Counted from the first letter of the stretch, positions 19,276 to 28,543 are shown. The stretch: 64,000 bases of DNA from Agromyces cerinus subsp. cerinus (GCF_900142065.1 NZ_FSRJ01000005.1:1-64000), one strand, 5' to 3'. Notes: generated from the sequence alone by a model not told the origin. Translations and numbers: made by a program.

Positions 19276-20616
19276 ATGCCCGATCCCGTGACCGTTCGCG
19301 ACGGCTCAGCCGAACGTCTCTCCCGCATGGTGCAACTGCCGACGGTGTCGGCCGAGCTCGCCGAACGCGGCCTCGCCGACTTCGACCGCTTCCGAGCGCT
19401 CATCGCCGAGCTCTACCCGCTCGTGCACGAGCACCTCGGCTTCGAGCAGGTCACCGAACTCGGGCTGCTCTTCCACTGGCGCGGGCGCGGCGACGGCGAC
19501 CCGGTCGTGCTGATGGCGCATTTCGACGTGGTGCCGGTCGACGAGCGCGACGGATGGCGCTTCCCGCCGTTCGAGGGACGCATCGCCGACGGCTCGGTGT
19601 GGGGTCGCGGCACCCTCGACGACAAGGGCCCGCTGCTCGTCGTGCTCGAGGCGGTCGAGAACCTCCTCGCCGACGGGTTCAGCCCGGCCCGCGACGTCTA
19701 CCTCTCGTTCGGCGGCAACGAGGAGAGCCACGGGGCGGCGGCAGTGGCCATCACCGCGCTCTTCCGCGAGCGCGGCATCACCCCGTGGCTGGTGCTCGAC
19801 GAGGGCGGCGCGGTGGTCGACGCACCCCTTCCGTTCGTGCAGGTGCCTGCCGCGATGGTCGGCGTCGGCGAGAAGGGTGTGCTCACCGTGCGGCTGACGG
19901 CTCGCGGCGACGGAGGACACGCCTCCGCGCCGCCGAAGACCACGCCGACCGCGCGCATCGCCCGTGCCGTCGACCGGCTGGCGCCGAACCCGTTCCCGAA
20001 GCGCATGCCGCGATCGATGCGGGCGATGCTCTCGAGCTTCGTGCCGCACACACGAGGCGCGTCGCGCCTGCTGCTCCGCCTCCTCGTCGCCCTGCCGTGG
20101 GTGACGGCGCGCGTCTTCTCACGTCTCGGCGGCGAACCCGCGGCCCTCGTGCACACGACCGTCGCGGCCACGATGCTCGAGGCCGGCACCGCCGACAACG
20201 TGCTGCCCTCGCAAGCGACCGCGGCCCTGAACCTGCGCATCGCCGTCGGCGAGACCGTCGAGTCGGTGGTGGCGCATCTGCACCGCGTCATCCGAGACCC
20301 CGAAGTCGAGGTGACCGTCGTCGAGGGCAGCGACCCGTCGCCCGAGTCGCCCACCGACTCGGTCCAGTTCGCGGCGATCACGCAGGCCGTCGCAGCCTCA
20401 TACCCCGAGGCGACGACGGCGCCGTACCTCATGATGGCGGCGACGGACTCGCGATACTTCCACCGCTTCTCCCCCGCCGTCTACCGCTTCGCGCCGATCG
20501 CCATGACCGCTGCCCAGCGCGCCTCGATCCACGGGGTCGACGAGTGGGTCACGATCGACAGCCTCGAACGCGGCGAGCGATTCCACCGCGCCCTCATCAC
20601 CGCGATTCCCGAGTGA
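19276..20616 (+). CDS. M20-family metallopeptidase
   Basis: A 446-residue dizinc peptidase of the M20/ArgE-DapE-CPS group. Metal ligands are seen in MAHFDVVPVD (His about 86), GRGTLDDKGPLL (Asp about 115) and the general-base pair in GGNEESHG (about 152-156). The domain order is catalytic, dimerisation (GVGEKGVLTVRLTARGDGGHAS) and catalytic again. The long form resembles carboxypeptidase S/PM20D1, which cleaves or forms N-acyl amino acids. TAGGGT lies six bases before the ATG (19264-19269), indicating a leaderless mRNA. Confidence 0.92.
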   Translation: MPDPVTVRDGSAERLSRMVQLPTVSAELAERGLADFDRFRALIAELYPLVHEHLGFEQVTELGLLFHWRGRGDGDPVVLMAHFDVVPVDERDGWRFPPFEGRIADGSVWGRGTLDDKGPLLVVLEAVENLLADGFSPARDVYLSFGGNEESHGAAAVAITALFRERGITPWLVLDEGGAVVDAPLPFVQVPAAMVGVGEKGVLTVRLTARGDGGHASAPPKTTPTARIARAVDRLAPNPFPKRMPRSMRAMLSSFVPHTRGASRLLLRLLVALPWVTARVFSRLGGEPAALVHTTVAATMLEAGTADNVLPSQATAALNLRIAVGETVESVVAHLHRVIRDPEVEVTVVEGSDPSPESPTDSVQFAAITQAVAASYPEATTAPYLMMAATDSRYFHRFSPAVYRFAPIAMTAAQRASIHGVDEWVTIDSLERGERFHRALITAIPE

Positions 20617-20664
20617 GACGGATGACCCATTAGGGTGAATCCACCCCGTCCCGAAGGAGCCCCG

Positions 20665-22113
20665 ATGAAGCGCGCTGCCAGACTCGGTCCCGTCGCCGCG
20701 ATCGTCGGATTCCTCGCCTTCGTCGAGTTCACGAGCGGCATCCTGCAGGGCTACTACACGCCGCTGCTGACCGACATCGCCAGGCACCTCGGCATCCACG
20801 ACGCCGACGTGAACTGGCTCGAGGGCACGCAGCTCATGCTCTCCGCCCTCGTCGTTCCGGCGTTCGCGAAGCTCGGCGACATGGTCGGCCACAAGCGCAT
20901 GCTCGTGTGGTCGACGGCGGTCACCGCCGTCGCCTCGATCTCGCTCGCCTTCACCGACCAGTTCTGGGTCTTCCTCGTCGCGTGGGCGCTGCAGGGGTTC
21001 TACGTCGTCTGGCTGCCGCTCGAGATCGCGCTCATCTGGTCGCGCAGCCGCTCGGCCGACCGCCCGGCGGCGATGACCCGCAAGGCGGCGGGCCTGCTCG
21101 TCGCGGCGCTCGAACTCGGGGCGATCGCCGGCGCGCTCTCGGCGGGCGCCCTGGCCGAGCTGCTCCCCATGCAGGTGCTGCTCCTCGTGCCGGCCGTCGC
21201 CGTGGTCGCCTGCTTCTTCGTCGTGCTGTTCGGAGTGAAGGAGTCGCCCGACCTCACCGGCGGCACGCTCGACACCGGCGGCCTCATCCTCATCTCGCTC
21301 GCCCTGCTCTCGCTCACGGGCGGGCTCAGCTTCATGCGCCTGAACGGCCCCGCCGACCTGCTCTCGTGGGCCCTCGTGGCGCTCGGCGCCCTGCTCGTGA
21401 TCCCGTTCGCACGGTACGAGCTGAAGCACCCCGACCCGCTCATCGACGTGCGCATGTTCCGCGAGCCGACGCTCTGGCCGATCTTCCTCACGGCGGGGCT
21501 CTTCGGCGTCAGCGTGCTCGGCGCACAGGCGCCCCTCTCGACGTTCGCCCGAACGGATGCCTCGGTGTACGGCTTCGGGCTCAGCGCGACGACCGGGCAG
21601 ACGTCCATCCTGGTCGGCGCGTACGTGCTCTCGCTCGTGGTCGGCGCGATGCTCTTCCCGCTCGCGACCCGCTGGGTCACGCCGCGCGTCGCCCTCATCG
21701 GCGCGAGCTCGCTCGTCGCGATCGGCTACCTGCTGTTCCTGCCGTTCCACGACGGGTACGCCCAGGTGCTCGCGAACATGGTGATCGCCGGCATCGGCTC
21801 GGGCGCGCTCGTCGCGGCGCTCCCGGCCGCCGCCGCCGCTGCCGCCCCTGCGCACCAGACCGGCGTCGCGACCGGCCTCACCAACTCGGTGAAGACCGTC
21901 GGCGGGGCGATCGCCTCGTGCGTCTTCGGCATCGCACTGCTGGGCGCCGCGGGTGAGGCCGCCACAGGCACTGCCGGCGCCTTCGGCGGCTACGTCACCG
22001 TCTGGCTCGTCTGCGGGCTCACGGCGGCGCTGGCGGCCGTGCTGCTCGCCTTCGTGCCGAAGCTCGCCTTCTCGGATGCCCCTGTCGTGGAGGCCTCGGC
22101 CCCCGTACGCTGA
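20665..22113 (+). CDS. MFS transporter (DHA2-like)
   Basis: A 482-residue major-facilitator exporter with about fourteen hydrophobic segments, the DHA2 pattern, and the motif LGDMVGHKRMLV in the 2-3 loop (about residues 71-82). It likely exports a toxic organic compound by proton antiport. The ATG has a GAAGGAG ribosome site; its own promoter box TAGGGT is at 20631-20636, giving a leader of about 25 bases. It is separated from the M20 gene by 48 bases. Confidence 0.87.
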   Translation: MKRAARLGPVAAIVGFLAFVEFTSGILQGYYTPLLTDIARHLGIHDADVNWLEGTQLMLSALVVPAFAKLGDMVGHKRMLVWSTAVTAVASISLAFTDQFWVFLVAWALQGFYVVWLPLEIALIWSRSRSADRPAAMTRKAAGLLVAALELGAIAGALSAGALAELLPMQVLLLVPAVAVVACFFVVLFGVKESPDLTGGTLDTGGLILISLALLSLTGGLSFMRLNGPADLLSWALVALGALLVIPFARYELKHPDPLIDVRMFREPTLWPIFLTAGLFGVSVLGAQAPLSTFARTDASVYGFGLSATTGQTSILVGAYVLSLVVGAMLFPLATRWVTPRVALIGASSLVAIGYLLFLPFHDGYAQVLANMVIAGIGSGALVAALPAAAAAAAPAHQTGVATGLTNSVKTVGGAIASCVFGIALLGAAGEAATGTAGAFGGYVTVWLVCGLTAALAAVLLAFVPKLAFSDAPVVEASAPVR

Positions 22114-22135
22114 TCCCGACGACGGGAGGCGCGAT

Positions 22136-22828
22136 TTGGATGCCGCAGCGCTCGTCGCCACGCTCGAGGGCCTTGCGAGTGCAGAGGAGCGCGAGAAGTA
22201 CACGCGCTACTTCCCGCCCGACCCGGATGCCCCGTTCATCGGCGTGCGCATGGGCGCCGTGTTCGAACTCGCCAAGACGGCCCTCGACCTGCCGGTCGGC
22301 GAGCTCGAGGCGCTGCTCGAGCGACCGACGCACGAGGTGCGGGCCCTCGCCTGCAGCATCATGGGAAAGTCCGCCGCACGGCCGAAGACTTCCGAGGCGC
22401 GCCGCGACGAGCTCTACGGGCTCTACCTCCGCCGGCACGACCGCATCGACCAGTGGGATCTCGTCGACCTCGCCGCGCGCGACGTCATCGGCGGGTACCT
22501 GCTCGAACGCGACCGTGCACCGCTCGCCCGGCTCGCGGCATCCGGGTTCTGGCCCGAGCGCCGCACCGCCCTCGTGGCGACGTTCGCCTTCCTCCGCCGC
22601 GGCGAGGTCGACGACGCGTTCGAGCTCTCGGAGACACTCGCCGACGATCCGGAGCCGCTCGTGCAGAAGGCGGTCGGCTGGGTGCTCCGGGCCGCCGGTG
22701 ACCTCGATCGCGAGCGGCTCACGACGTTCGTCGAACGGCACGCGGCGACCATGCCCCGGGTCGCGCTGCGCGCGGCGATCGAGCACTACGACAAGCCCGA
22801 ACGCGCCAGGATCCTCGCGATCCGCTGA
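22136..22828 (+). CDS. DNA alkylation repair protein (AlkD-like)
   Basis: A 230-residue protein made of HEAT-like helical repeats, the AlkD/AlkC DNA glycosylase fold that removes bulky alkylated purines without base flipping. The diagnostic active-site region IDQWDLVDLAARDVIGGYL (about residues 100-118) contains the Trp and Asp pairs expected for AlkD. I chose TTG at 22136 because GGGAGG sits six bases upstream and no ATG/GTG fits the first helix. The gene lies 22 bases after an MFS gene. Length matches the family. Confidence 0.88.
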   Translation: MDAAALVATLEGLASAEEREKYTRYFPPDPDAPFIGVRMGAVFELAKTALDLPVGELEALLERPTHEVRALACSIMGKSAARPKTSEARRDELYGLYLRRHDRIDQWDLVDLAARDVIGGYLLERDRAPLARLAASGFWPERRTALVATFAFLRRGEVDDAFELSETLADDPEPLVQKAVGWVLRAAGDLDRERLTTFVERHAATMPRVALRAAIEHYDKPERARILAIR

Positions 22829-22882
22829 GCCGGTCGCGACGCAGTCGCCGTCGGGATCGCTGTCGCCGCCGGCGCAGCCCCG

Positions 22883-24376
22883 TCAGGCGGCCGCCGGCTC
22901 CGTTCCGCCGAGGGCGCTGCGCTGGCGCCGCCGCGCGCCGAGATCGGCCACGCCGATCGCGAAGGCGATCGCGACGAAGATCGCGACGGCGAGCATGCCG
23001 ATGCCGTAGGCGTGGTGGTAGACGGTGAGGTCGGGTTCGCCGTCGGCCTCGCGGAAGATCGTCGAGTAGAAGAGCGAGAGCGTGACGGCGGTGCCGATCG
23101 CCGTGCCGATGCGCTGGCCGAGCTGGCCGACCGAGCCGGCGAGACCGCCCTGCTTGACCGGGATGTCCATGAGCGTCAGCGTCTGGTTCGGCGAGACGAC
23201 GAGACCGCCGCCCGCGCCGCCGATCACCATCGCACCGGCCATCGCCCAGGGCGTGACCGCCGGCTGGGTCGTGAGCGCGAAGAGCACGAGCAGCCCGATG
23301 CCGACCAGGAGCAGCGCCAGCCCCCAGACGACGAGCGGCCGGCCGAGTCGATTGACGAGCGTGCCGCCGACCCACGAGCCGACGGCGCTCATGAGGGCGA
23401 AGCCGATGCCGACCATGCCCGCGAAGACGGCCTCGAGCCCGAGGCCGTGCTGCAGGTACAGCGTCGTCAGCAGGAACATCGACGGCATCGCCGCGAAGTA
23501 CACGCTCGCGAGCGCCGTGCCGTTGCGGAACGAGCTCACGCCGAAGAGGGCGAGCGGTACCAGCGGATGCTTGCCGGACGCCGCGTAGTGCCGCTCCCAC
23601 GCGATGAACGCCGTGATCGCGAGGACGAACAGCACGAGCACCCACCAACGTGCGGGGTTGTCGCTCGGCGACCCCGTCGTGAAGAGGAACGGCCACATGA
23701 GGGAGATCACGGTGACCGCGAAGAGCACGAGGCCGACCGGGTCGAGCGACAGCGGCTTCGACGACGGATGCCGCGTCACCGGCAGCAGCCAGATCGCGAG
23801 GGCGATCGCGGCGAGGGCCAGCGGCACGTTCATCCAGAAGATGCCGCGCCAGCCGTCTTCGGGTCCGCCGATCGCGATCATCAGCCCGCCGAGGGTGGGA
23901 CCGAACGCGGTCGCGAGCCCGATGGTCGCTCCGAAGAGACCGAACGCCTTGCCGCGTTCCTTGCCGGTGAAGAGCTCCTGGATGATGCCGAGCACCTGCG
24001 GCATCTGGATGCCGGCGGCGACGCCCTGCAGGAGGCGGGCGATGAGCAGCACCTCGATGTTGGGCGCGAGCGCGGCGGCCAGGCTCGTGAGCGTGAAGAG
24101 GCTGAGGCCGACGATGAAGAGCGTCTTGCGCGAGCGCTGGTCTCCGATGCGACCGGCCGGCACGAGGGTCAGGCCGAAGGTGAGCACGTAGCCGGCGACG
24201 ATGAGCTGGAGCTCCGTCGAGCCGGCGCCGAAGGCGTCCTCGATCGCCGGGAGTCCGACGTTGACCTTCGACAGGTCGAGGATCGTGAGGGCGGCGACGG
24301 CGACGCACACCCAGTAGGCGCGCCAGCGGTGGCTCTCGGGGAGGGTGATCGACCGGGTCTCTGGCGCTTGCGACAT
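22883..24376 (-). CDS. MFS drug exporter (DHA2 family)
   Basis: A 497-residue fourteen-segment major-facilitator exporter of the EmrB/QacA type. It shows LDLSKVNVGLPAIEDAFGAG in segment 1 (motif D1-like region), PAGRIGDQRSRKTLFI in the 2-3 loop (about residues 75-90) and GATIGLATAFGPTLGGLM, the antiporter motif C equivalent, in segment 5. It likely exports hydrophobic toxic compounds. It converges with the AlkD-like gene. No TetR or MarR regulator is adjacent. Confidence 0.9.
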   Translation of the reverse strand: MSQAPETRSITLPESHRWRAYWVCVAVAALTILDLSKVNVGLPAIEDAFGAGSTELQLIVAGYVLTFGLTLVPAGRIGDQRSRKTLFIVGLSLFTLTSLAAALAPNIEVLLIARLLQGVAAGIQMPQVLGIIQELFTGKERGKAFGLFGATIGLATAFGPTLGGLMIAIGGPEDGWRGIFWMNVPLALAAIALAIWLLPVTRHPSSKPLSLDPVGLVLFAVTVISLMWPFLFTTGSPSDNPARWWVLVLFVLAITAFIAWERHYAASGKHPLVPLALFGVSSFRNGTALASVYFAAMPSMFLLTTLYLQHGLGLEAVFAGMVGIGFALMSAVGSWVGGTLVNRLGRPLVVWGLALLLVGIGLLVLFALTTQPAVTPWAMAGAMVIGGAGGGLVVSPNQTLTLMDIPVKQGGLAGSVGQLGQRIGTAIGTAVTLSLFYSTIFREADGEPDLTVYHHAYGIGMLAVAIFVAIAFAIGVADLGARRRQRSALGGTEPAAA

Positions 24377-24402
24377 CCGTTCAACCCTACGTCCCCGGCA
24401 CC

Positions 24403-25533
24403 TCAGGAGCGCAGCGGACCGCCGCGCTCCTGGCCACGCGCGATCGACGGCAGTGTGATGAGCGCGATGACGGCGAGCGACTGGATCGCGAGGCACCCCG
24501 CCATCGCCGTCCAGAGCGCATCGAGCTCGGTGAGGATCATCGCGAGCTGCGTGACCGGGGTCGCGATCGCGAGTGCCACCACCCATCGCAGCGCCGCGGA
24601 GCTCAGTCGGCCCCGGCGCGCCGGTGCCAGTGGGTCGGCACGGCCGGCGGTGAGCCCGAGCACGAATGCGCCGGCGACGAGGAGGCCGGTCGCGAGCCAG
24701 CCGCAGGTCAGGGGGTCGGCCGCGGTGACGAGGGACGGCGCCGCCGCGAACGGGGCGATCGCGACGAGTGCGGTGCCGAGGAAGGCCCCGATGTCGATGC
24801 GCAGCGATTCGCCGCGTACGACCCGTGGATCGGCGGAGCGGCCGCCACGTGCGTTCCAGTCCTGCTTTCTGGCGATCTCCGAGAACGCCACGATGCCGAA
24901 CACCATCATGCTCTGCGCGCCGAGGAACGCGCCGACGTAGCGCGTCGCCGCGACGGGATCGGCGAACGCCGTCACGATGACGAGCACGGGCACGAGGGCC
25001 GCGAGCGCGGCGACCCAGCGCAACGCGACCGGGCTGAGTCGACCGATGCGGCGCGGGGCGCTCGCGCCGCGTCCCGCCGTCGTCGCGAGCACCAGCTCCC
25101 CGGCGAGCAGCAACCCCGTCGACACCCAGTAGGCCGCCACGAGATCGAGTCCGGTGAACGCGGGGGCTGCGACCGAGACCGGCGCGAGCGCGATGAGGCC
25201 GACGGCGACCACGGCGCCGGGGTCGGCAGGGCGGTCCTCGACGATGCGTGTGGGAATCGCCTTCGGCGCGCGACGCTGCGGACGCGACACCGTCGCAGCG
25301 GCACCGCCGATCGGTGCTTCTGCTGCGCCGGCGGCCACCGCCTCGGTGAGCACGCCGCGTCGAACGAGCACCTCGAGTGCGGCACGACGATCGCGCTCCG
25401 CCTCGGCGCCGGGAGTCGTGTCGCGCTGGATGAAGTCGAGTTCGACGAGCACCTCGTACGGGTCTCGCGCGGTGGGCCTCTGCTTCGCCCAGTGCCGCAG
25501 GCGGGCGTGCGCGGCCGTGAGGTCGTCCCTCAT
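24403..25533 (-). CDS. Membrane protein with internal duplication
   Basis: A 376-residue protein I do not recognise. Residues 1-80 are soluble, with a helical segment HARLRHWAKQRPTARDPYE. From about 95 there are two similar halves of four hydrophobic helices each. Matching blocks are RRIGRLSPVALRWVAALAA against RRGRLSSAALRWVVALAIA, and QSMMVFGIVAFSEIARKQ against QSLAVIALITLPSIARGQ. A GGGGGAG ribosome site precedes the ATG. It lies 26 bases upstream of an MFS exporter in the same direction. Function is unknown. Confidence 0.75.
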   Translation of the reverse strand: MRDDLTAAHARLRHWAKQRPTARDPYEVLVELDFIQRDTTPGAEAERDRRAALEVLVRRGVLTEAVAAGAAEAPIGGAAATVSRPQRRAPKAIPTRIVEDRPADPGAVVAVGLIALAPVSVAAPAFTGLDLVAAYWVSTGLLLAGELVLATTAGRGASAPRRIGRLSPVALRWVAALAALVPVLVIVTAFADPVAATRYVGAFLGAQSMMVFGIVAFSEIARKQDWNARGGRSADPRVVRGESLRIDIGAFLGTALVAIAPFAAAPSLVTAADPLTCGWLATGLLVAGAFVLGLTAGRADPLAPARRGRLSSAALRWVVALAIATPVTQLAMILTELDALWTAMAGCLAIQSLAVIALITLPSIARGQERGGPLRS

Positions 25534-25696
25534 GTCGCACTCCCCCCGATTCGCGGCACTCGAAGGAGTGTCCGTTCGAGGGTAGTGTCCGAGCGGCGGG
25601 ATCGCGGGAGCGAGTCCCGGATCACGGCGTCGCCAGATGCGATTGCGGGGCGGATGCACGAAGGGCTCCCGCATCTGCGGGAGCCCTTCGACTCGG

Positions 25697-25769
25697 TGGA
25701 CCCAGGGGGATTCGAACCCCCGACCTTCTCATTGCGAACGAGACGCGCTACCAACTGCGCCATGGGCCC
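25697..25769 (-). tRNA. tRNA-Ala (CGC)
   Basis: Read from 25769 to 25697 the sequence folds as a 73-base cloverleaf. The acceptor arm is GGGCCCA with TGGGTCC, followed by discriminator A. The D arm is GCGCAGTTGGTAGCGC. The anticodon stem TCTCG/TGAGA carries loop TTCGCAA, giving anticodon CGC (Ala codon GCG). The T arm GGGGGTTCGAATCCCCC is perfect. CCA is not encoded. The rest of 25534-25823 holds nothing else I can support. Confidence 0.95.
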
Positions 25770-25823
25770 GAGCGAGAAAGAGCCTATCATCCCGCGGACG
25801 ATGGTTCCGACCATCGCCCCGGT

Positions 25824-26870
25824 TCAGCCTGCCTGCCTGCGGCGGCGCAGCACCGCGTCGAGGTCCTCGAAGCCGGGCCGTGCATCGTCGATGATTCCCA
25901 TGCGAGCATACGGGCTCGCCGGGACGTCGTCGTGCATCGCGGCGGCCTCCGAACGCGTACGCGCCGCCGAAGCGGAGGCGGCGGCCGGCGTGATGACGGG
26001 CAGCTCAGGCTCCAGTTCGGCCGCGCGACGCGCGATGTCGTCACCGGCCTCCGCCCGCTTCAGCTCCGCCGCCGCATCGATGGAGGCCATCGCCATCGCG
26101 GCGATCGTGCCCCTCGAGAGGTGCAGCGGGCGCGGCAGCGGCTGCGGCACCCAGCCGTCGGCCGGCGATTCGGGTTCGACGAGATCGATCGGCTCGAACG
26201 GCCGCGCCTCGACGACGGTCGCCGGACGAGCCGCGACGGGAGCCGCCGGGCGCACCCGTGCGAGCCTGACGAGGCCCGCGAACGCGAGCGCCATGCCGAC
26301 CGCTCCGATCAGCGGTGTGATGAGCGAGGCGCCGAGGGCGGCGGCGATGCCACCGCCGATGACGGTGAGCAGTGAGATGAGCAGCAGGAGCGAGCACAGC
26401 GCCCGTCCGCGACGAAGTCGCTTGCGGGCCAGTGCGCTCATCGATGATCGGGGGCTCTGCACCGGAGCCGCCGGCGCCTCGGCGGGCGCGATGATGGCGA
26501 TCGGCTCGGTCGCCGCGGCCGCCGCGGCGAGCACCACGCCGACACGAAGGCGCGCGGCATCCACTGCGCCTTCAGCGGCCCAGCGCTCGGCGAGCGCTTC
26601 GCGCTCCTCGGCCTCTGCGGTGAGGCGTGCCGTCGCCTCGCGCTGCTGCAGGATGCGCTGCTGCGCCGCGACCTCGCGAGCCGTCGCCTCGACCCGTACG
26701 GGCTCGGGCGTCTCGGCGGTCTCAGCGAGGATCCGGAGCGTCTGCTGGAGCCGCACGGCGTTGCGCTCGGTGGCCATGTACTGGCGACGACGCAGCCAGT
26801 TCGGCAGGAGGTACGCGATCCACAGCGCGGCTGCAACAGCCACGAGCAGCCCCCCACCGATCACGTCCAT
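25824..26870 (-). CDS. GlpR-like membrane protein (Rv0996 type)
   Basis: A 348-residue membrane protein with an N-terminal segment (residues 4-24, GGGLLVAVAAALWIAYLLPN), a long Ala/Arg/Glu-rich coiled-coil region (about 40-105), a pair of membrane segments near 150-205 and a C-terminal cytoplasmic tail ending DLDAVLRRRRQAG. Position next to rimJ and galU, topology and C-terminus match the actinobacterial transmembrane protein called Rv0996 in M. tuberculosis and GlpR in Corynebacterium, a divisome receptor for the gephyrin-like protein Glp. The identification rests on synteny and architecture. TAGCGT six bases before the ATG (26882-26877) suggests a leaderless mRNA. Confidence 0.68.
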   Translation of the reverse strand: MDVIGGGLLVAVAAALWIAYLLPNWLRRRQYMATERNAVRLQQTLRILAETAETPEPVRVEATAREVAAQQRILQQREATARLTAEAEEREALAERWAAEGAVDAARLRVGVVLAAAAAATEPIAIIAPAEAPAAPVQSPRSSMSALARKRLRRGRALCSLLLLISLLTVIGGGIAAALGASLITPLIGAVGMALAFAGLVRLARVRPAAPVAARPATVVEARPFEPIDLVEPESPADGWVPQPLPRPLHLSRGTIAAMAMASIDAAAELKRAEAGDDIARRAAELEPELPVITPAAASASAARTRSEAAAMHDDVPASPYARMGIIDDARPGFEDLDAVLRRRRQAG

Positions 26871-26922
26871 GGGACAACGCTAGGTCACTACATGCCCTCA
26901 GCCGTACTCGACGCCCGCGTGT

Positions 26923-27585
26923 TCACCGATCAGGCAGCCGCAAAGGGTGCGCGGATGCCGCGCGATCCTCGTCGCTCACGCGGGCGAGGCCCTCGGGCAC
27001 CAGCCCGTCGCGCCACCGCCGGAGCACGCCGCGCGGCACCTCCTCGGCCACGAGCCCGAACGCGAAGTGGTCGCTCCAGACCCCGTTGATGTGGATGAAC
27101 CGCCGCCGGAGCCCCTCGTAGCGGAAGCCGAGCTTCTCGACCACCCTGAGCGACGGCCCGTTCTCGGGCCGGATGCAGATCTCCATGCGATGCAGCCGCA
27201 GGGTGGCGAAGCAGTAGTCGGTGGCGAGCGCCACCGCCGTCGGCGTGATGCCGCGACCCGCGACATCCTGGGCGACCCAGTAGCCGATCGTCGCCGACGA
27301 CAGCGAGCCGTACGTGATCGACGAGACGTTCAGCTGCCCGACCAGCGCGCCGTCCACCTCGACGATGAACGGCAGCGCGTGGCCACTGCGCGCGTGAGCC
27401 AGGAGGTTGCGGATGCTCCCTCGCGTGTCGATCACCGAGCCGCCGCCCGGGTACGTCGCCTCCCATTGCCGGAGCCACCCGCGGTTGGCGAGCAGCACCC
27501 GCTCGAGCGGCTTCGCGTCGCGGACGCGGATGGGTCGCAGCGTGACGTCGCCGTCTCGCAGGGTGGGCACGGCGACTGCGGGCAT
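26923..27585 (-). CDS. GNAT acetyltransferase, RimJ-like
   Basis: A 220-residue N-acetyltransferase of the RimJ/RimL branch. It has the acetyl-CoA-binding motif region WVAQDVAGRGITPTAV (about 105-120) and the following LHRMEICIRPENGPSLRVVEKLGF segment diagnostic for RimJ-like enzymes. In E. coli RimJ acetylates the N-terminus of ribosomal protein S5; other members act on small molecules or proteins. The ATG begins two bases after the galU stop, so it is translationally coupled. The galU-rimJ order is conserved in actinobacteria. Confidence 0.88.
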   Translation of the reverse strand: MPAVAVPTLRDGDVTLRPIRVRDAKPLERVLLANRGWLRQWEATYPGGGSVIDTRGSIRNLLAHARSGHALPFIVEVDGALVGQLNVSSITYGSLSSATIGYWVAQDVAGRGITPTAVALATDYCFATLRLHRMEICIRPENGPSLRVVEKLGFRYEGLRRRFIHINGVWSDHFAFGLVAEEVPRGVLRRWRDGLVPEGLARVSDEDRAASAHPLRLPDR

Positions 27586-27587
27586 GC

Positions 27588-28487
27588 TCAGACTGTATCG
27601 AGTCCTGCCGCGTACTCCACGAGCCACGGGCGGAGATCCGGTCCGAGGTCTTCACGATCCGCGGCGAGTTGGATGACCGCCTTGATGTAGTCGAGCTTGT
27701 CGCCGGTGTCGTAGCGGCGGCCTCGGAAGACGACGCCGTACACGCCGCCGGTGCCCTCGACATCCCCCGCCATGGTCATGAGCGCGTCGGTGAGCTGGAT
27801 CTCGCCGCCCTTGCCCGGCGGAGTGTGCTCGAGGATGTCGAACACCTCGGGCTTCAGCACGTAGCGGCCGATGACCGCGTAGTTCGACGGCGCGACCTCC
27901 TTCGCCGGCTTCTCCACGAGGCCCGTGACGCGCACGACGTCGGGGTCGTCGGTGGCTTCGACCGCCGCTGCGCCGTAGAGGTGGATCGAGTCGGGGTCGA
28001 CCTCGAGCAGCGCGACGATCGAGGCGTCGCGCACGCCCTGCTCCTCGAGCATGCGCGTGAGCAGGGTGTCTCGCGCGTCGATGATGTCGTCGCCGAGCAG
28101 CACGGCGAACGGCTGGTCGCCGACGTGCATGCGGGCTCGCAGCACCGCGTGTCCGAGCCCGAGCGGGTCGCCCTGGCGCACGTAGTGCATGTCGGCGAGG
28201 TCGGTCGACTCGTTGACCTTGGCGAGCTTGACGGTGTCGCCCTTGGCCTCGAGCGTGGCCTCGAGCTCGGCGACGCGGTCGAAGTGGTTCTCGAGCGCGT
28301 TCTTGTTGCGCCCGGTCACCATCAGCACATCGGTCAGCCCGGCCTCGACGGCCTCTTCGACGACGTACTGGATGGCCGGCCGATCGACGACCGGGAGCAT
28401 CTCCTTCGGCATCGCCTTCGTCGCGGGCAGGAAGCGGGTGCCGAGCCCTGCTGCCGGGATGACGGCTTTCGTGATCCGTTGAGTCAT
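27588..28487 (-). CDS. galU: UTP-glucose-1-phosphate uridylyltransferase
   Basis: A 299-residue enzyme making UDP-glucose from UTP and glucose-1-phosphate for cell-wall glycans, trehalose and glycolipids. It has the nucleotide-binding start KAVIPAAGLGTRFLPATKAMPKEMLP (the conserved part being AAGLGTRFLPATK), LLGDDIID for metal/nucleotide binding, and the VEKP and KGGEIQLTDA blocks near the C-terminus. Length is typical. TACGCT lies seven bases before the ATG (28500-28495), indicating a leaderless mRNA. It is divergent from the 5-formyl-THF cyclo-ligase gene across 63 bases. Confidence 0.96.
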   Translation of the reverse strand: MTQRITKAVIPAAGLGTRFLPATKAMPKEMLPVVDRPAIQYVVEEAVEAGLTDVLMVTGRNKNALENHFDRVAELEATLEAKGDTVKLAKVNESTDLADMHYVRQGDPLGLGHAVLRARMHVGDQPFAVLLGDDIIDARDTLLTRMLEEQGVRDASIVALLEVDPDSIHLYGAAAVEATDDPDVVRVTGLVEKPAKEVAPSNYAVIGRYVLKPEVFDILEHTPPGKGGEIQLTDALMTMAGDVEGTGGVYGVVFRGRRYDTGDKLDYIKAVIQLAADREDLGPDLRPWLVEYAAGLDTV

Positions 28488-28494
28488 GCGACTC

Positions 28495-28543
28495 AGCGTA
28501 CCGGCCGCCCCTCGGAGGGGTTCCGGCCGCTTCGTCCTAGGAT
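28495..28543. promoter_or_regulatory. Back-to-back promoters of galU and the cyclo-ligase
   Basis: A minus-strand -10 box TACGCT (28500-28495) serves galU and a plus-strand -10 box TAGGAT (28538-28543) serves the cyclo-ligase gene. Only 37 bases separate them, so the two polymerase footprints overlap. That interval contains the inverted repeat CCCCTC/GAGGGG within a larger CGGCCG/CGGCCG pair. Confidence 0.55.

Noticed and set aside
10040-24376. Three MFS transporters with oxidoreductases as a biosynthetic gene cluster
   Set aside because: Orientations are mixed, there is no core synthase, and the neighbours are unrelated housekeeping genes.
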